From Candidatus Tectimicrobiota bacterium (GTDB lineage Bacteria > Tectomicrobia > Entotheonellia > Entotheonellales > Entotheonellaceae), in contig BPKO01000008.1 of the NCBI GenBank assembly GCA_026005175.1, positions 62,001 through 126,000 on the forward strand: a DNA stretch of 64,000 nt. Direction: 5' to 3'. Shown in pieces: positions 1 to 8,693 of the stretch (position 1 is the first letter of the stretch; each line of letters begins with the position of its first letter). The notes beneath the pieces are model-generated. The model saw only the letters and a list, made by a program, of their open reading frames with translations, did not search any database and had not been told where the DNA came from. A program made the position numbers and the translations under genes.

Positions 1-14
1 AAGCGGCGCGGCTT

Positions 15-2521
15 TTGGACGTCGAAGGCGCCGGCTTTCGCCTTTTGCACGAGGCGCGCCTGGTCATTGGCGGTGCCTGGGGCATTGCCCGCCACGTCAT
101 GCGCCAGCCTGCCCTGCGCGTGGGCGAGAGCCTGAGCGGCTGGGTGGCGCAGCAGGGGCAGCCGCTGATCGTGACTGACATGCGTGACACGCCGCTTGTC
201 CTGCCCGAGCACCGCGAGGCCGCCCTGCGCTATGGGGTCATCGCCTACCTGGGGGTGCCGCTGCGCTACCGCGACCGCCTCACCGGCGTGCTCAACGTCT
301 ATAGCAGCAAGCCGCGGCACTTTTCCGAGGCCGAGCGGCGCCTGCTGGGCGCCTTTGCCGATCAGGCCGCCATTGCCATCGAGCACCTGCAGCTGCTGGC
401 CGAAGCGCAGGCGCAAGCCGAGCGGCTCAAGCAAGCCAACGCCGCCCTCGAGGAAGAAATGGCCGAGCGCCGGCGCACCGAAGCCCTGCTGGCCGGACAG
501 AAGCGGGTGCTCGAAATGATCGTCGCCGAGCGGCCCCTTCCCGAAGTGCTGGCCGAGGTGGTGCACCTTATCGAAGCCCAGGCCCCCGGCCTGCTTGGCT
601 CCGTTTTGCTGCTCGACGAAGACGGCCAGCACCTGCGCCACGGCGCCGCCCCCAGCCTGCCGGAAGCCTACAACCGCGCCGTCGATGGCATTGCCATCGG
701 GCCGCAGGCGGGCTCGTGCGGCACCGCCGCTTACCGCCGCGAAGCGGTGATCGTCAGTGACATCGCCAGCGATCCCCTGTGGGCCGAGTTTCGCCATTTG
801 GCCCTGCCCCACGGCCTGCGCGCTTGCTGGTCGACACCCATTCTGGGCAGCCATGGCCAGGTGCTGGGCACCTTTGCCTGCTACTACCGCGAGCCGCGCG
901 CGCCCACAGAAAGCGAGCTGCGGCTCGTCGAACTCTGCACCCACCTGGCCGGGCTGGCCATCGAGCGCCAGCGCGAGCACGAGGCCCTGCGGGCCAGCGA
1001 AGAGCGCTACCGCGAGCTCTTTGAAAGCGCCAGCGACATCGTCTGCACTTTTGACCTCAGCGGCCGCCTCACCGCTGTCAACGCTGCTGCTGAGCGCCTC
1101 ACCGGCTACCGCCGCGAGGAAGCCTTAGGTGCCGACTTGGTGCAACTTCTTGCCCCCGAGGACCGCGAGCGCGTGCTGCAGGCGCTCAACAGTAAACTTA
1201 CTGGGGAAGCGTCAGCGACGACGTACGAGCTGGAGTTGCAGTGCAAAGACGGCCGGCGCCTGCCCCTGGAAGTGTGCACGCAGCTGCTTTACCGCGGAGG
1301 CAGGCCGGCAGCAGTGCTGGCCATTGCCCGCGACATCAGCGAGCGCCGGCGCCTGGAGACGCAGCTGCGGCAGGCGCAGAAAATGGAAGCCATCGGCACC
1401 CTGGCCGGCGGCATTGCCCACGACTTCAACAACATCCTGGCCGCCATTATAGGATACGCGGAGCTGGCGCTTTACGAGGTGGACAAGGACCAGCCGGCAG
1501 CACGCCATCTGGGCGAGGTGCTCAAAGCGGCGCAGCGGGCCAAGCGCCTGGTGCAACAGATCCTCGCCTTTAGCCGCCAGCAGCAGGCCGAGCGCCAGCC
1601 GCTGCAGCTGCACCTGCTCGTCAAAGAAGCCCTGACCTTGCTGCGCGCCACGCTGCCCGCCACCATCCGCATCGAGACCGCGCTAGCCACCCACGACGAC
1701 ACCGTGCTGGCCGACGCCACGCAGCTGCACCAGGTGCTGCTCAACCTCTGCGCCAACGCCGAGTACGCCATGCGCCCCCAGGGAGGCACCCTGGAGATTC
1801 GCCTGGCGCCGGTGGAGGTGGACGCTGCCTTTGCCGCCGCCCACCCGCCGCTGGCGCCGGGGCCGCACGTGCGCCTGACGGTGCGCGACACCGGCTGCGG
1901 CATGCCGCCGGAGGTGCGCGAGCGCATTTTCGAGCCCTTCTTCACCACCAAAGGGGTGGGGGAAGGCACCGGCATGGGCCCCTGGCGGTGGTCCACGGCA
2001 TCGTCACCGCCCACGAGGGCGCCATCACCGTAGAGAGCACGGTGGGGCAAGGCACGCGCTTCGACATTTACCTGCCGCGCCTGGAGCAGGCCAGCCATCC
2101 CCAGGCCGCGCCGCTCGAAGCCTCTTTGCCGCGGGGCACGGAGCACGTGCTCTTTGTCGACGACGAGCTTCCGCTGGCCCGCCTGGGGCAGGCGCTGCTC
2201 GAGCGCCTGGGCTACCGCGTCACCGTCTTCACCAGCAGCCTGGAGGCCCTGGCCGCCTTTCGTGCCGCTCCCGATGCCTTTGACGTGCTGCTCACCGACC
2301 AGACCATGCCCGAGCTCACCGGTGAAGCCCTGATCCAGGAAGTGCGCCGGCTGCGCCCCGAGCTGCCGGTGATTCTCTGCACCGGCTTTAGCCACACCGT
2401 CGACGAGGACAAAGCGCGCGCCTTGGGCATCGACGCCTTTGTGCTCAAGCCCCTGGTGGGGCAGGAGCTGGCCCGCCTCCTGCGCCAGGTGCTCGAAGGC
2501 AAGCGCCGCGCGGCGCCCTAG
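15..2521 (+). CDS. Hybrid sensor histidine kinase (GAF-GAF-PAS-HisKA-HATPase-REC), 5' end outside window, interrupted by an indel near 1977-1982
   Basis: ORFs 15..2033 and 1988..2521 are continuous in homology: H-box [13 protein letters not shown]-box [13 protein letters not shown]-box, then REC domain [24 protein letters not shown]. Confidence 0.85.
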
Positions 2522-3309
2522 CGGCCCTGAAAGCGCGGCGGGCGCTTTTCCAGAAAAGCGCGGCGCCCTTCCTGAAAGTCCTCGCTCTGCAAGCAGCGCT
2601 GGCGCAGGCGGCGGATCTCCTCAGCATGCGCCGAAAAGTCCTGAAAGCGCTGCACCAGGGCAAGGACGCGCTTGGTGAACTGCACCGACAGCGGCGCGTT
2701 GCGGGCGATCTGGCTGGCCATGGCGTAAGTGCAGGCTTCCAGCTCCGCCGCCGGCACCACGTGGTTCACCAGGCCCATGGCGTGGGCCCGCTGCGCGTCG
2801 AAGGTGCAGGCGGTGAAGAAGATCTCGCTGGTGTTGGCAATGCCGATGAGGTTGATGAAGCGCAGCAGCCCCTCGCCCGAGTAAAGCACCCCCAGGCGCG
2901 CCGGCGGCATGCAAAAGCGCGCGGTGTCGGCCGCCAGGCGCACGTCGCAGGCGGCGGCCAACTCCAAGCCGCCGCCCATGCAAAAGCCGTAGATCATGGC
3001 AAGCACCGGTGCGGGAAACGCCTGCACGGCTGCCAGCACCCGCGCAAAGAGGCCGGTGCCATCGTCCTGCGGCGGAGGCTGCTCCGGGGAGCGCTGCGGC
3101 AGGCGGGCGATGTCGTAGCCGGAGCTGAAGGCCTGCGTGCCCTGGCCGCGGAGGATGAGAACGCGCGTTGTGCCCTCTGCCGCCAGCTGCTGCAAGGTGT
3201 CGTGCAGGCACTGCAGCAGCTCGGGCGACAGGGCGTTGTGCTTCTCGGGGCGGTTGAGGACGAGGGTAGTGATGTGCGGCTGGCGCTGGCAGAGCACTGG
3301 GGACGACAC
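2518..3309 (-). CDS. Enoyl-CoA hydratase/isomerase family protein
   Basis: Crotonase fold motifs: VLNRPEKHNALS, FSSGYDIARL, YGFCMGGGLELAAACDVRLAAD. Confidence 0.9.
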   Translation of the reverse strand: MSSPVLCQRQPHITTLVLNRPEKHNALSPELLQCLHDTLQQLAAEGTTRVLILRGQGTQAFSSGYDIARLPQRSPEQPPPQDDGTGLFARVLAAVQAFPAPVLAMIYGFCMGGGLELAAACDVRLAADTARFCMPPARLGVLYSGEGLLRFINLIGIANTSEIFFTACTFDAQRAHAMGLVNHVVPAAELEACTYAMASQIARNAPLSVQFTKRVLALVQRFQDFSAHAEEIRRLRQRCLQSEDFQEGRRAFLEKRPPRFQGR

Positions 3310-3399
3310 GGGCGATCTCCTGCTGGGGGTTGGCCTTGGCTGCCGGGCAGGCTATTATAGCCCACGGGCGCCGTGCCGTCACCTCCCTGGAGCCAGGCG

Positions 3400-3823
3400 A
3401 TGCTGCGCATCACCGACGAGCTGGCCATTCCCGAAGCAGAGCTGCGATTTACTGCCGCGCGCAGCAGCGGCCCCGGCGGACAGCACGTCAACACCACCGC
3501 CACCCGGGTCACCCTGCGCTTCGACGTGCTCGCTTCCCCCAGCCTTTCGCCAGCCCAGAAGCAGCGCCTGCTTTCGCGCCTAAGGTCGCGCATCAGCAAG
3601 GACGGCATCCTGCGCGTGGTGGCGCAGCAATACCGCAGCCAGGAAGCCAACCGCCGCGCCGCCGTGGCGCGTTTTGTTTCCCTGCTGCGCCAGGCCCCTG
3701 GCCCCGGAAGTGCCGCGCCGGCCCACCGCGGTGCCGCCCTGGGCCACCCGGCGCCGCCTGGAAGCCAAGAAGCACCGCAGCCGGCTCAAGCAACAGCGGG
3801 CCTTTCGGCCCGAGATCCCTTAA
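3400..3823 (+). CDS. ArfB/YaeJ-like peptidyl-tRNA hydrolase (release-factor-like), interrupted by +1 indel at ~3695-3698
   Basis: GGQ motif ...SSGPGGQHVNTTATRVTLRFD; basic C-terminal tail RRRLEAKKHRSRLKQQRAFRPEIP continues in the next frame. Confidence 0.8.
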
Positions 3824-3835
3824 GAGGAGAACCCC

Positions 3836-4513
3836 ATGGAACTCTACGAGGTCATGCGGACGACCTTTGCGGCGCGCGACTTTACCGACGAGCCCCTGCC
3901 CGACGCCGTGCTGTACCGCATTCTCGACCACGCCCGCTTTGCCCCCAGCGGCGGCAACCGCCAGGGCTGGCACGTCATCGTGGTGCGCGACCAGAAGACG
4001 CGCGAGGCGCTGGCCGCGCTCACCGAGCCGGCGGCCAAGCGCTATGCGGCGCAGCTGCAGGCAGGCGAGAACCCCTGGAACACCATCGACGCCAGCCGCG
4101 TCGACGCCGACACCATCGCCCGCACGCCGGCGCCGGCGCGCCTCATCGAGCCGCTGCGGCGGGCTGCCGTGGTGCTGGTGGTCTGTGTCGACCTCAAGGT
4201 GGTGGCCGCCACCGACCAGTATCTTGACCGCGTAGGGGTGATCAGCGGCGCCTCGATTTATCCCTTTGTGTGGAACATCCTGCTGGCGGCGCGCCACGAG
4301 GGCTATGGCGGCACCATCACCACCTTGGCGGTAGCGGAAGAGCCCCGCATTCAGGCGCTTTTGGGCATTCCCCGCCACGTGGCGGTATGTGCCGTGGTGC
4401 CGCTGGGCAAGCCGGCGCGGCCGCTGCGGCGCTTGCGGCGCAAGCCGGTTGCAGCCTTTGCCAGGCTCGAGCGCTGGGACGGGCCGCCGCTGGCGGCAGA
4501 GGGGAGCGCCTGA
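3836..4513 (+). CDS. Nitroreductase family protein
   Basis: FMN-binding nitroreductase pattern: TTFAARDFTDEPLP, HARFAPSGGNRQGWHVIVV, AARHEGYGGTITT. Confidence 0.85.
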   Translation: MELYEVMRTTFAARDFTDEPLPDAVLYRILDHARFAPSGGNRQGWHVIVVRDQKTREALAALTEPAAKRYAAQLQAGENPWNTIDASRVDADTIARTPAPARLIEPLRRAAVVLVVCVDLKVVAATDQYLDRVGVISGASIYPFVWNILLAARHEGYGGTITTLAVAEEPRIQALLGIPRHVAVCAVVPLGKPARPLRRLRRKPVAAFARLERWDGPPLAAEGSA

Positions 4514-4697
4514 GCGGCCGGGAACTCAGGCGCTGGGGAGTCCCCTCTGCGGGGGTGCTCAGTTGACCAGCAGGCGGCTGGCAGTGACGTCGCCGCAGCG
4601 GTACGGCATGCAGTAATTCCTTATCTCCGTATCGTGATGGCGGAGGCTTTTCCTGCCCTGCAGTATCGGCCGTTAGCAACAAAAACTTGAGCGCACA

Positions 4698-4719
4698 AAA
4701 AGGGGACAGGCTACTTTTT
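4698..4719 (+). repeat. Left copy of 22-bp inverted repeat AAAAGGGGACAGGCTACTTTTT
   Basis: Perfect reverse complement of 5972..5993. Confidence 0.9.
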
Positions 4720-4755
4720 CTCGAGCGTCGGGAACACGGGCTGAGGAGGCAAAAG

Positions 4756-6234
4756 ATGGAGCTGCGCGGCACGGTGGCGGTGGTCACGGGCGGCAGTGGC
4801 GGGCTGGGACGGCGGATTTGCCACGCGCTGGCGCGCGCCGGCAGCCACGTGGCGGTGGTCTACCTGCAGAGCCGCGAGCAGGCACAGGCCGTGGCGGACG
4901 CGCTGCGGGCGCTGGGCGTGCGCGCCGAGGCCATGGCCTGCGATGTGAGCGACGCGGCGCAAGTGCAGCGCCTGGTGGCGCAAGTCCTGGAAGTCTTTGG
5001 CCGCCTTGACATCCTGGTCAACGACGCAGCGTACAACCAGTGGATTCCTTTTGCCGATCTTGAGGCGCTCACAGAGGCGGTGTGGCACAAGATCCTCAGC
5101 GTCAACCTCACCGGACCGCTGCTGTGCAGCAAAGCCGTGGCGCCGATCATGCGCCGGCAAGGGCAGGGGCGCATCGTCAACATTGCCTCCATCGCCGGAC
5201 TGCTGCCCACAGGGTCCTCGATTGCCTACGCCGTCTCCAAGGCCGGCCTCATCCACCTCACCCGCTGCCTGGCTGTGGCCTTGGCCCCGCAGGTGCTGGT
5301 GAACTGCATTGCCCCGGGCTACCTGGAAGGCACCAGAGCCACTGCCAACCTCGACCCGGCGTACCAGGAGGCGGCGCGGCGTGGGGCCCTGCTGCAGCGG
5401 GCCGCGGACAAAGACGACATTGCCGACCAGGTGGTGGCCCTCTGCCGCAGCAACAGCATCACCGGCCAGACTCTGGTGATCGACGCCGGCCCGCTGCTTC
5501 CACTGAAGGCGCCGGGGATGCTAAAACGGGACCCAGGACTTCTTCCGCGTATAGTGCGTGTATCCGACGACGAGGACAAAGACCTTTGCGGCATTGGCTC
5601 CCACATCGAACCCGAGCGACGGGCCTGTCCAGTGCACCGTGGCGCGCCTGCCGTCCTTGAGCTGCAGCGTGCCGCTGCCATAACGCAAGCCCACAGCGAA
5701 GGCTCCGGCGATTTCCTCTCCAGCAATGTAGCCGTTTGGCTGTCCCAGGTCTTCAAAGGCTTTGGCGACGACTTGCGCCAGCGCTTCGGTGCTTTCGCCA
5801 AAAAAGGCGGCGATTTCCTTGAGAATCGTGTCCTTGTCGTACGTTTCCTGCGCTGCCGCGGGAGCAATGCCCAGTCCCAACATCGCAGCGAGGAGGCTTA
5901 TCCACAACCAGGACATCCCGCGTCTCCCCTGTTTCTCGTTGTCACGATGAGAGGAGGCATTCTGTGGAAGCAAAAAGTAGCCTGTCCCCTTTTCGGTGCG
6001 CGGTGGTGCTGTTTGAGGGCTTTACCGTGCTTGATGTTTACGGACCGGTGCAAGCGTTTGCCAGCTGCCGCGTGCCGCAGCCCGATGGCAGTGAGCAGCG
6101 CCTCTTCACGCTTTTTAGCATGGCCATGGCTCCTGGGATCGTACGCAGCAGCGAAGGGCCGCCTTCGTATGCCGAGTACAGCTTTGTCACAGCCCCGGGC
6201 CCCTACGATATTCTGCTCATCCCCGGCGGCCTAG
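4756..6234 (+). CDS. SDR-family oxidoreductase without its own stop codon; SDR homology ends near 5510, the rest of the ORF is antisense to the DUF1134-like gene
   Basis: VTGGSGGLGRRIC, YAVSKAG, APGYLEGT, GQTLVIDAG; no stop codon until 6234; RBS gaggag before ATG 4756. Confidence 0.75.
   Translation: MELRGTVAVVTGGSGGLGRRICHALARAGSHVAVVYLQSREQAQAVADALRALGVRAEAMACDVSDAAQVQRLVAQVLEVFGRLDILVNDAAYNQWIPFADLEALTEAVWHKILSVNLTGPLLCSKAVAPIMRRQGQGRIVNIASIAGLLPTGSSIAYAVSKAGLIHLTRCLAVALAPQVLVNCIAPGYLEGTRATANLDPAYQEAARRGALLQRAADKDDIADQVVALCRSNSITGQTLVIDAGPLLPLKAPGMLKRDPGLLPRIVRVSDDEDKDLCGIGSHIEPERRACPVHRGAPAVLELQRAAAITQAHSEGSGDFLSSNVAVWLSQVFKGFGDDLRQRFGAFAKKGGDFLENRVLVVRFLRCRGSNAQSQHRSEEAYPQPGHPASPLFLVVTMRGGILWKQKVACPLFGARWCCLRALPCLMFTDRCKRLPAAACRSPMAVSSASSRFLAWPWLLGSYAAAKGRLRMPSTALSQPRAPTIFCSSPAA
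5521..5916 (-). CDS. DUF1134/EipA-like secreted protein, apparently internally deleted
   Basis: Signal peptide MSWLWISLLAAMLGLGIAPAAAQ; family-like blocks GYIAGEEIAGAFAVGLRYGSGTL, GPSLGFDVGANAAKVFVLV, C-terminal YTHYTRKKSWVPF. Confidence 0.7.
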   Translation of the reverse strand: MSWLWISLLAAMLGLGIAPAAAQETYDKDTILKEIAAFFGESTEALAQVVAKAFEDLGQPNGYIAGEEIAGAFAVGLRYGSGTLQLKDGRRATVHWTGPSLGFDVGANAAKVFVLVVGYTHYTRKKSWVPF

Positions 6235-6608
6235 GCACGCGCACCGCCGTCAACGACGCCGATTTTTTGCGCCACCTGGCGGCGGCCAGCCAGCGTGCCC
6301 GCCTCACCGCCACCGTGTGTACGGGCTCGGCCCTGCTGGCACGCACCGGCCTCCTCGACGGCCGCCCGGCGACGTCCAACAAGCTCGCCTGGGACTGGGT
6401 GGTGCAGCAAGGCCCTCGCGTGCACTGGCAGCGACAAGCGCGCTGGATCGACGCCGGCAACATCGTCACCGCTTCAGGCGTTTCGGCCGGCATCGACATG
6501 GCCCTGGGGCTGGTGGCCCGCCTGTGCGGTCGCGACATAGCCCGTGCGGCCGCTCGCCGCATGGAATACCGCTGGCACGAAGACCCCGCAGACGACCCCT
6601 TTGCCTGA
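5964..6608 (+). CDS. DJ-1/PfpI family (GlxA-like amidotransferase domain) protein
   Basis: VVLFEGFTVLDVYGPVQAF, DILLIPGGLGTR, TVCTGSALLARTGLLDGR; SD gaggagg 7 nt before GTG 5964. Confidence 0.85.
   Translation: MEAKSSLSPFRCAVVLFEGFTVLDVYGPVQAFASCRVPQPDGSEQRLFTLFSMAMAPGIVRSSEGPPSYAEYSFVTAPGPYDILLIPGGLGTRTAVNDADFLRHLAAASQRARLTATVCTGSALLARTGLLDGRPATSNKLAWDWVVQQGPRVHWQRQARWIDAGNIVTASGVSAGIDMALGLVARLCGRDIARAAARRMEYRWHEDPADDPFA
5972..5993 (-). repeat. Right copy of 22-bp inverted repeat (AAAAAGTAGCCTGTCCCCTTTT on + strand), inside the 5' end of the DJ-1/PfpI CDS
   Basis: Perfect reverse complement of 4698..4719. Confidence 0.9.
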
Positions 6609-6611
6609 AGC

Positions 6612-6640
6612 TTGACGCCACCTGCGGGTGCGGCTAGGAT
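6612..6640 (+). promoter_or_regulatory. Putative sigma70 promoter TTGACG-N17-TAGGAT
   Basis: Consensus-like hexamers with 17-nt spacing, after the stop at 6608 and upstream of GTG 6695. Confidence 0.45.
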
Positions 6641-6694
6641 AGCGTCGTACCGGATGCCTTGGGCGCGCACAGACGCTGAGGAGGGCCAACCGCC

Positions 6695-7276
6695 GTGGCC
6701 TCACGCAAAGCGCTGGCAGACGTGCTTACCGTCGTGCGCCTGTGTTGTGCAGGGGTCATCCTCGGCCTGGGACTGATCGGCGGCGCCGATGCCCTGCCGG
6801 CCACCGTCCTGGTGCTCATCCTGGCCTGGCTCACCGACGCGCTCGACGGGCCCCTGGCACGGCGCGACCCGGCGCCACGCCACACCTGGATCGGGGACCG
6901 CGACCTCCACGTCGATGTGACGGTGAACTTCACGGTGCTCGTCTACCTCACCCTGGCGGGCTACGTGACTCCCCATACGGCCCTGGGGTACACCCTGCTG
7001 TGTGCCGTGCTGCTGGGATACTTCCGCTCTCCCCACCTGGCCTGGGCGGTGCAGGCCCCGCCCTACGCCGGCATTCTCTACGTAGCCCTGCGCGACGCCC
7101 GCTCCTACGGCCTGCTCGCCGTCGGTTACCTCATCTTGCTCATCATCATCACTTGGCCCCGCTTTCCGCACGAGGTCCTTCCCCAGTTCCTCGACGGCAT
7201 GCGCAACCTGGGGCGCACCCGCTGGGCTGCCGACCACTCCACGCCACCCGGAAAGGCGGCGGTCAAAGAGCAATAA
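6695..7276 (+). CDS. CDP-alcohol phosphatidyltransferase-like membrane protein
   Basis: LTDALDGPLARR...GDRDLHVDV resembles D-x2-DG-x2-AR...G...D-x3-D (one residue short between G and first D); several TM segments. Confidence 0.65.
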   Translation: MASRKALADVLTVVRLCCAGVILGLGLIGGADALPATVLVLILAWLTDALDGPLARRDPAPRHTWIGDRDLHVDVTVNFTVLVYLTLAGYVTPHTALGYTLLCAVLLGYFRSPHLAWAVQAPPYAGILYVALRDARSYGLLAVGYLILLIIITWPRFPHEVLPQFLDGMRNLGRTRWAADHSTPPGKAAVKEQ

Positions 7277-7341
7277 CGGTGCCCGCAAGGGATGCAGAGG
7301 GAAGCCGCGCACCGTATCATATGCTGGTGGTGGAAAGGACG

Positions 7342-8679
7342 ATGTGCGGCTGGCAACGCTTCCTGCTCTGCTGCCTGCTGGGAGCCCTGGGCGGCTGTGC
7401 CTACACCCTGCCCGTGCGGCCGATTCTGTCTCCCCAGTGGACCGCCACCGTGCACTACCGGGCGCACGCCTTGGACAGCCAGGCGTCGGCGCGCACCCTG
7501 GCCTACCTTCAAGCCTGGCGCCAACTCGCGCAAGAGGCCGCGCGCACCGCACGAGCGCCCTCCTCGGCCCAGCCTTCGGCGCTCCTCGCCGCGGCCGTCC
7601 TCCCCGTCGTGGTGCACGAGCAGTGGGACGGCACCACCTATCGCCTCACCGCCCGTGCCCCCACTGACGCTGCCGGCCTGGCTGCCGCCTGGCAGCGCCT
7701 GGCTCGCTATCCTTATGCCGCCGAGGCCCTGCACGGCGCGCAGCAGCGCCTCGAGGGATTGCTGCGGCAACTGGCAGCGCTGCGTCAGACAGCTGGCGAG
7801 GACGCCCACCTGCGGCAACGGTACGCGGCCCACGCCGAGGCCCTGGCCGCGACCGTCCAGTACGTGCGCGGCCTCGTCCACGCTGCCGCGGCGCAGCCGC
7901 AGCAAGCGCTGGCCGCCTTTGACGCCGCCCTTGCCCTCGACGCGCACTACGCGGCCGCCTACGTGGCCCGCGGCACGGTGGCCGATGAGCTTGGCGACTA
8001 CCGGCGCGCCCTCAAGGACTTTGATACCGCTATTGCGCTTGCCCCCGACTTTGCCCTGGCCTATGCCAGCCGGGGGGTGACGTACGCGCGGCTGGCGCAG
8101 CACCAGGCCGCCCTGGCCGACTTTGACCGCGCCATTGCCCTGGCCCCGCAGGCGGCCAGAGTCTACTACAACCGCGGCACGCTCTATGCGGAAATGGGCA
8201 AGGACCGGCAAGCCCTGGCCGACTTCGACCGCGCCATTGCCCTGGCGCCCCGGGACGCCGCAGCCTACACCAACCGCGGCGCCGTTTATGCCCGCCTGGG
8301 CAAGGACCGGCAAGCCCTGGCCGACTTTAACCGCGCCATTGCCCTGGCACCCACGCACCCCGGCGCGTACTACAACCGCGGCACCCTGTATGCCAAGCGG
8401 GGCAAGTACCGGCAGGCCATTGCCGACCTGCAGGCCGCCCTGCAGCTGGGCCTGCGGCAAGCAGAGCGCAAGCTCCTTGCCCTGCGCCAGCGCCAGCTCG
8501 TCCTGGAGGTGCAAGAGCGCTTGCAGCGCGCCGGATTTAATCCCGGCGCCCGCGACGGCCTGCTGGGGCCGCAAACGCGCGCCGCCCTGCGCCGCTACCA
8601 GCAGCGGCGCGGGCTGCCCGTCACCGGCGAGCCCGACCCTGCCACCTTGCAGGCGCTGGGCCTGGCGGCAGCGCAGTAA
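7342..8679 (+). CDS. TPR-repeat lipoprotein with C-terminal peptidoglycan-binding (PG_binding_1) domain
   Basis: Lipobox LLGALGGC, at least four 34-aa TPR units, C-terminal VQERLQRAGFNPGARDGLLGPQTRAALRRYQQRRGLPVTGEPDPATLQALG. Confidence 0.85.
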   Translation: MCGWQRFLLCCLLGALGGCAYTLPVRPILSPQWTATVHYRAHALDSQASARTLAYLQAWRQLAQEAARTARAPSSAQPSALLAAAVLPVVVHEQWDGTTYRLTARAPTDAAGLAAAWQRLARYPYAAEALHGAQQRLEGLLRQLAALRQTAGEDAHLRQRYAAHAEALAATVQYVRGLVHAAAAQPQQALAAFDAALALDAHYAAAYVARGTVADELGDYRRALKDFDTAIALAPDFALAYASRGVTYARLAQHQAALADFDRAIALAPQAARVYYNRGTLYAEMGKDRQALADFDRAIALAPRDAAAYTNRGAVYARLGKDRQALADFNRAIALAPTHPGAYYNRGTLYAKRGKYRQAIADLQAALQLGLRQAERKLLALRQRQLVLEVQERLQRAGFNPGARDGLLGPQTRAALRRYQQRRGLPVTGEPDPATLQALGLAAAQ

Positions 8680-8693
8680 GCGCCAACACCGCT

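Noticed and set aside
4540-4690. Possible gene-fragment remnant (minus strand ...YCMPYRCGDVTASRLLVN-stop) upstream of the repeat
   Set aside because: Too short and no recognisable family; cannot be distinguished from chance.
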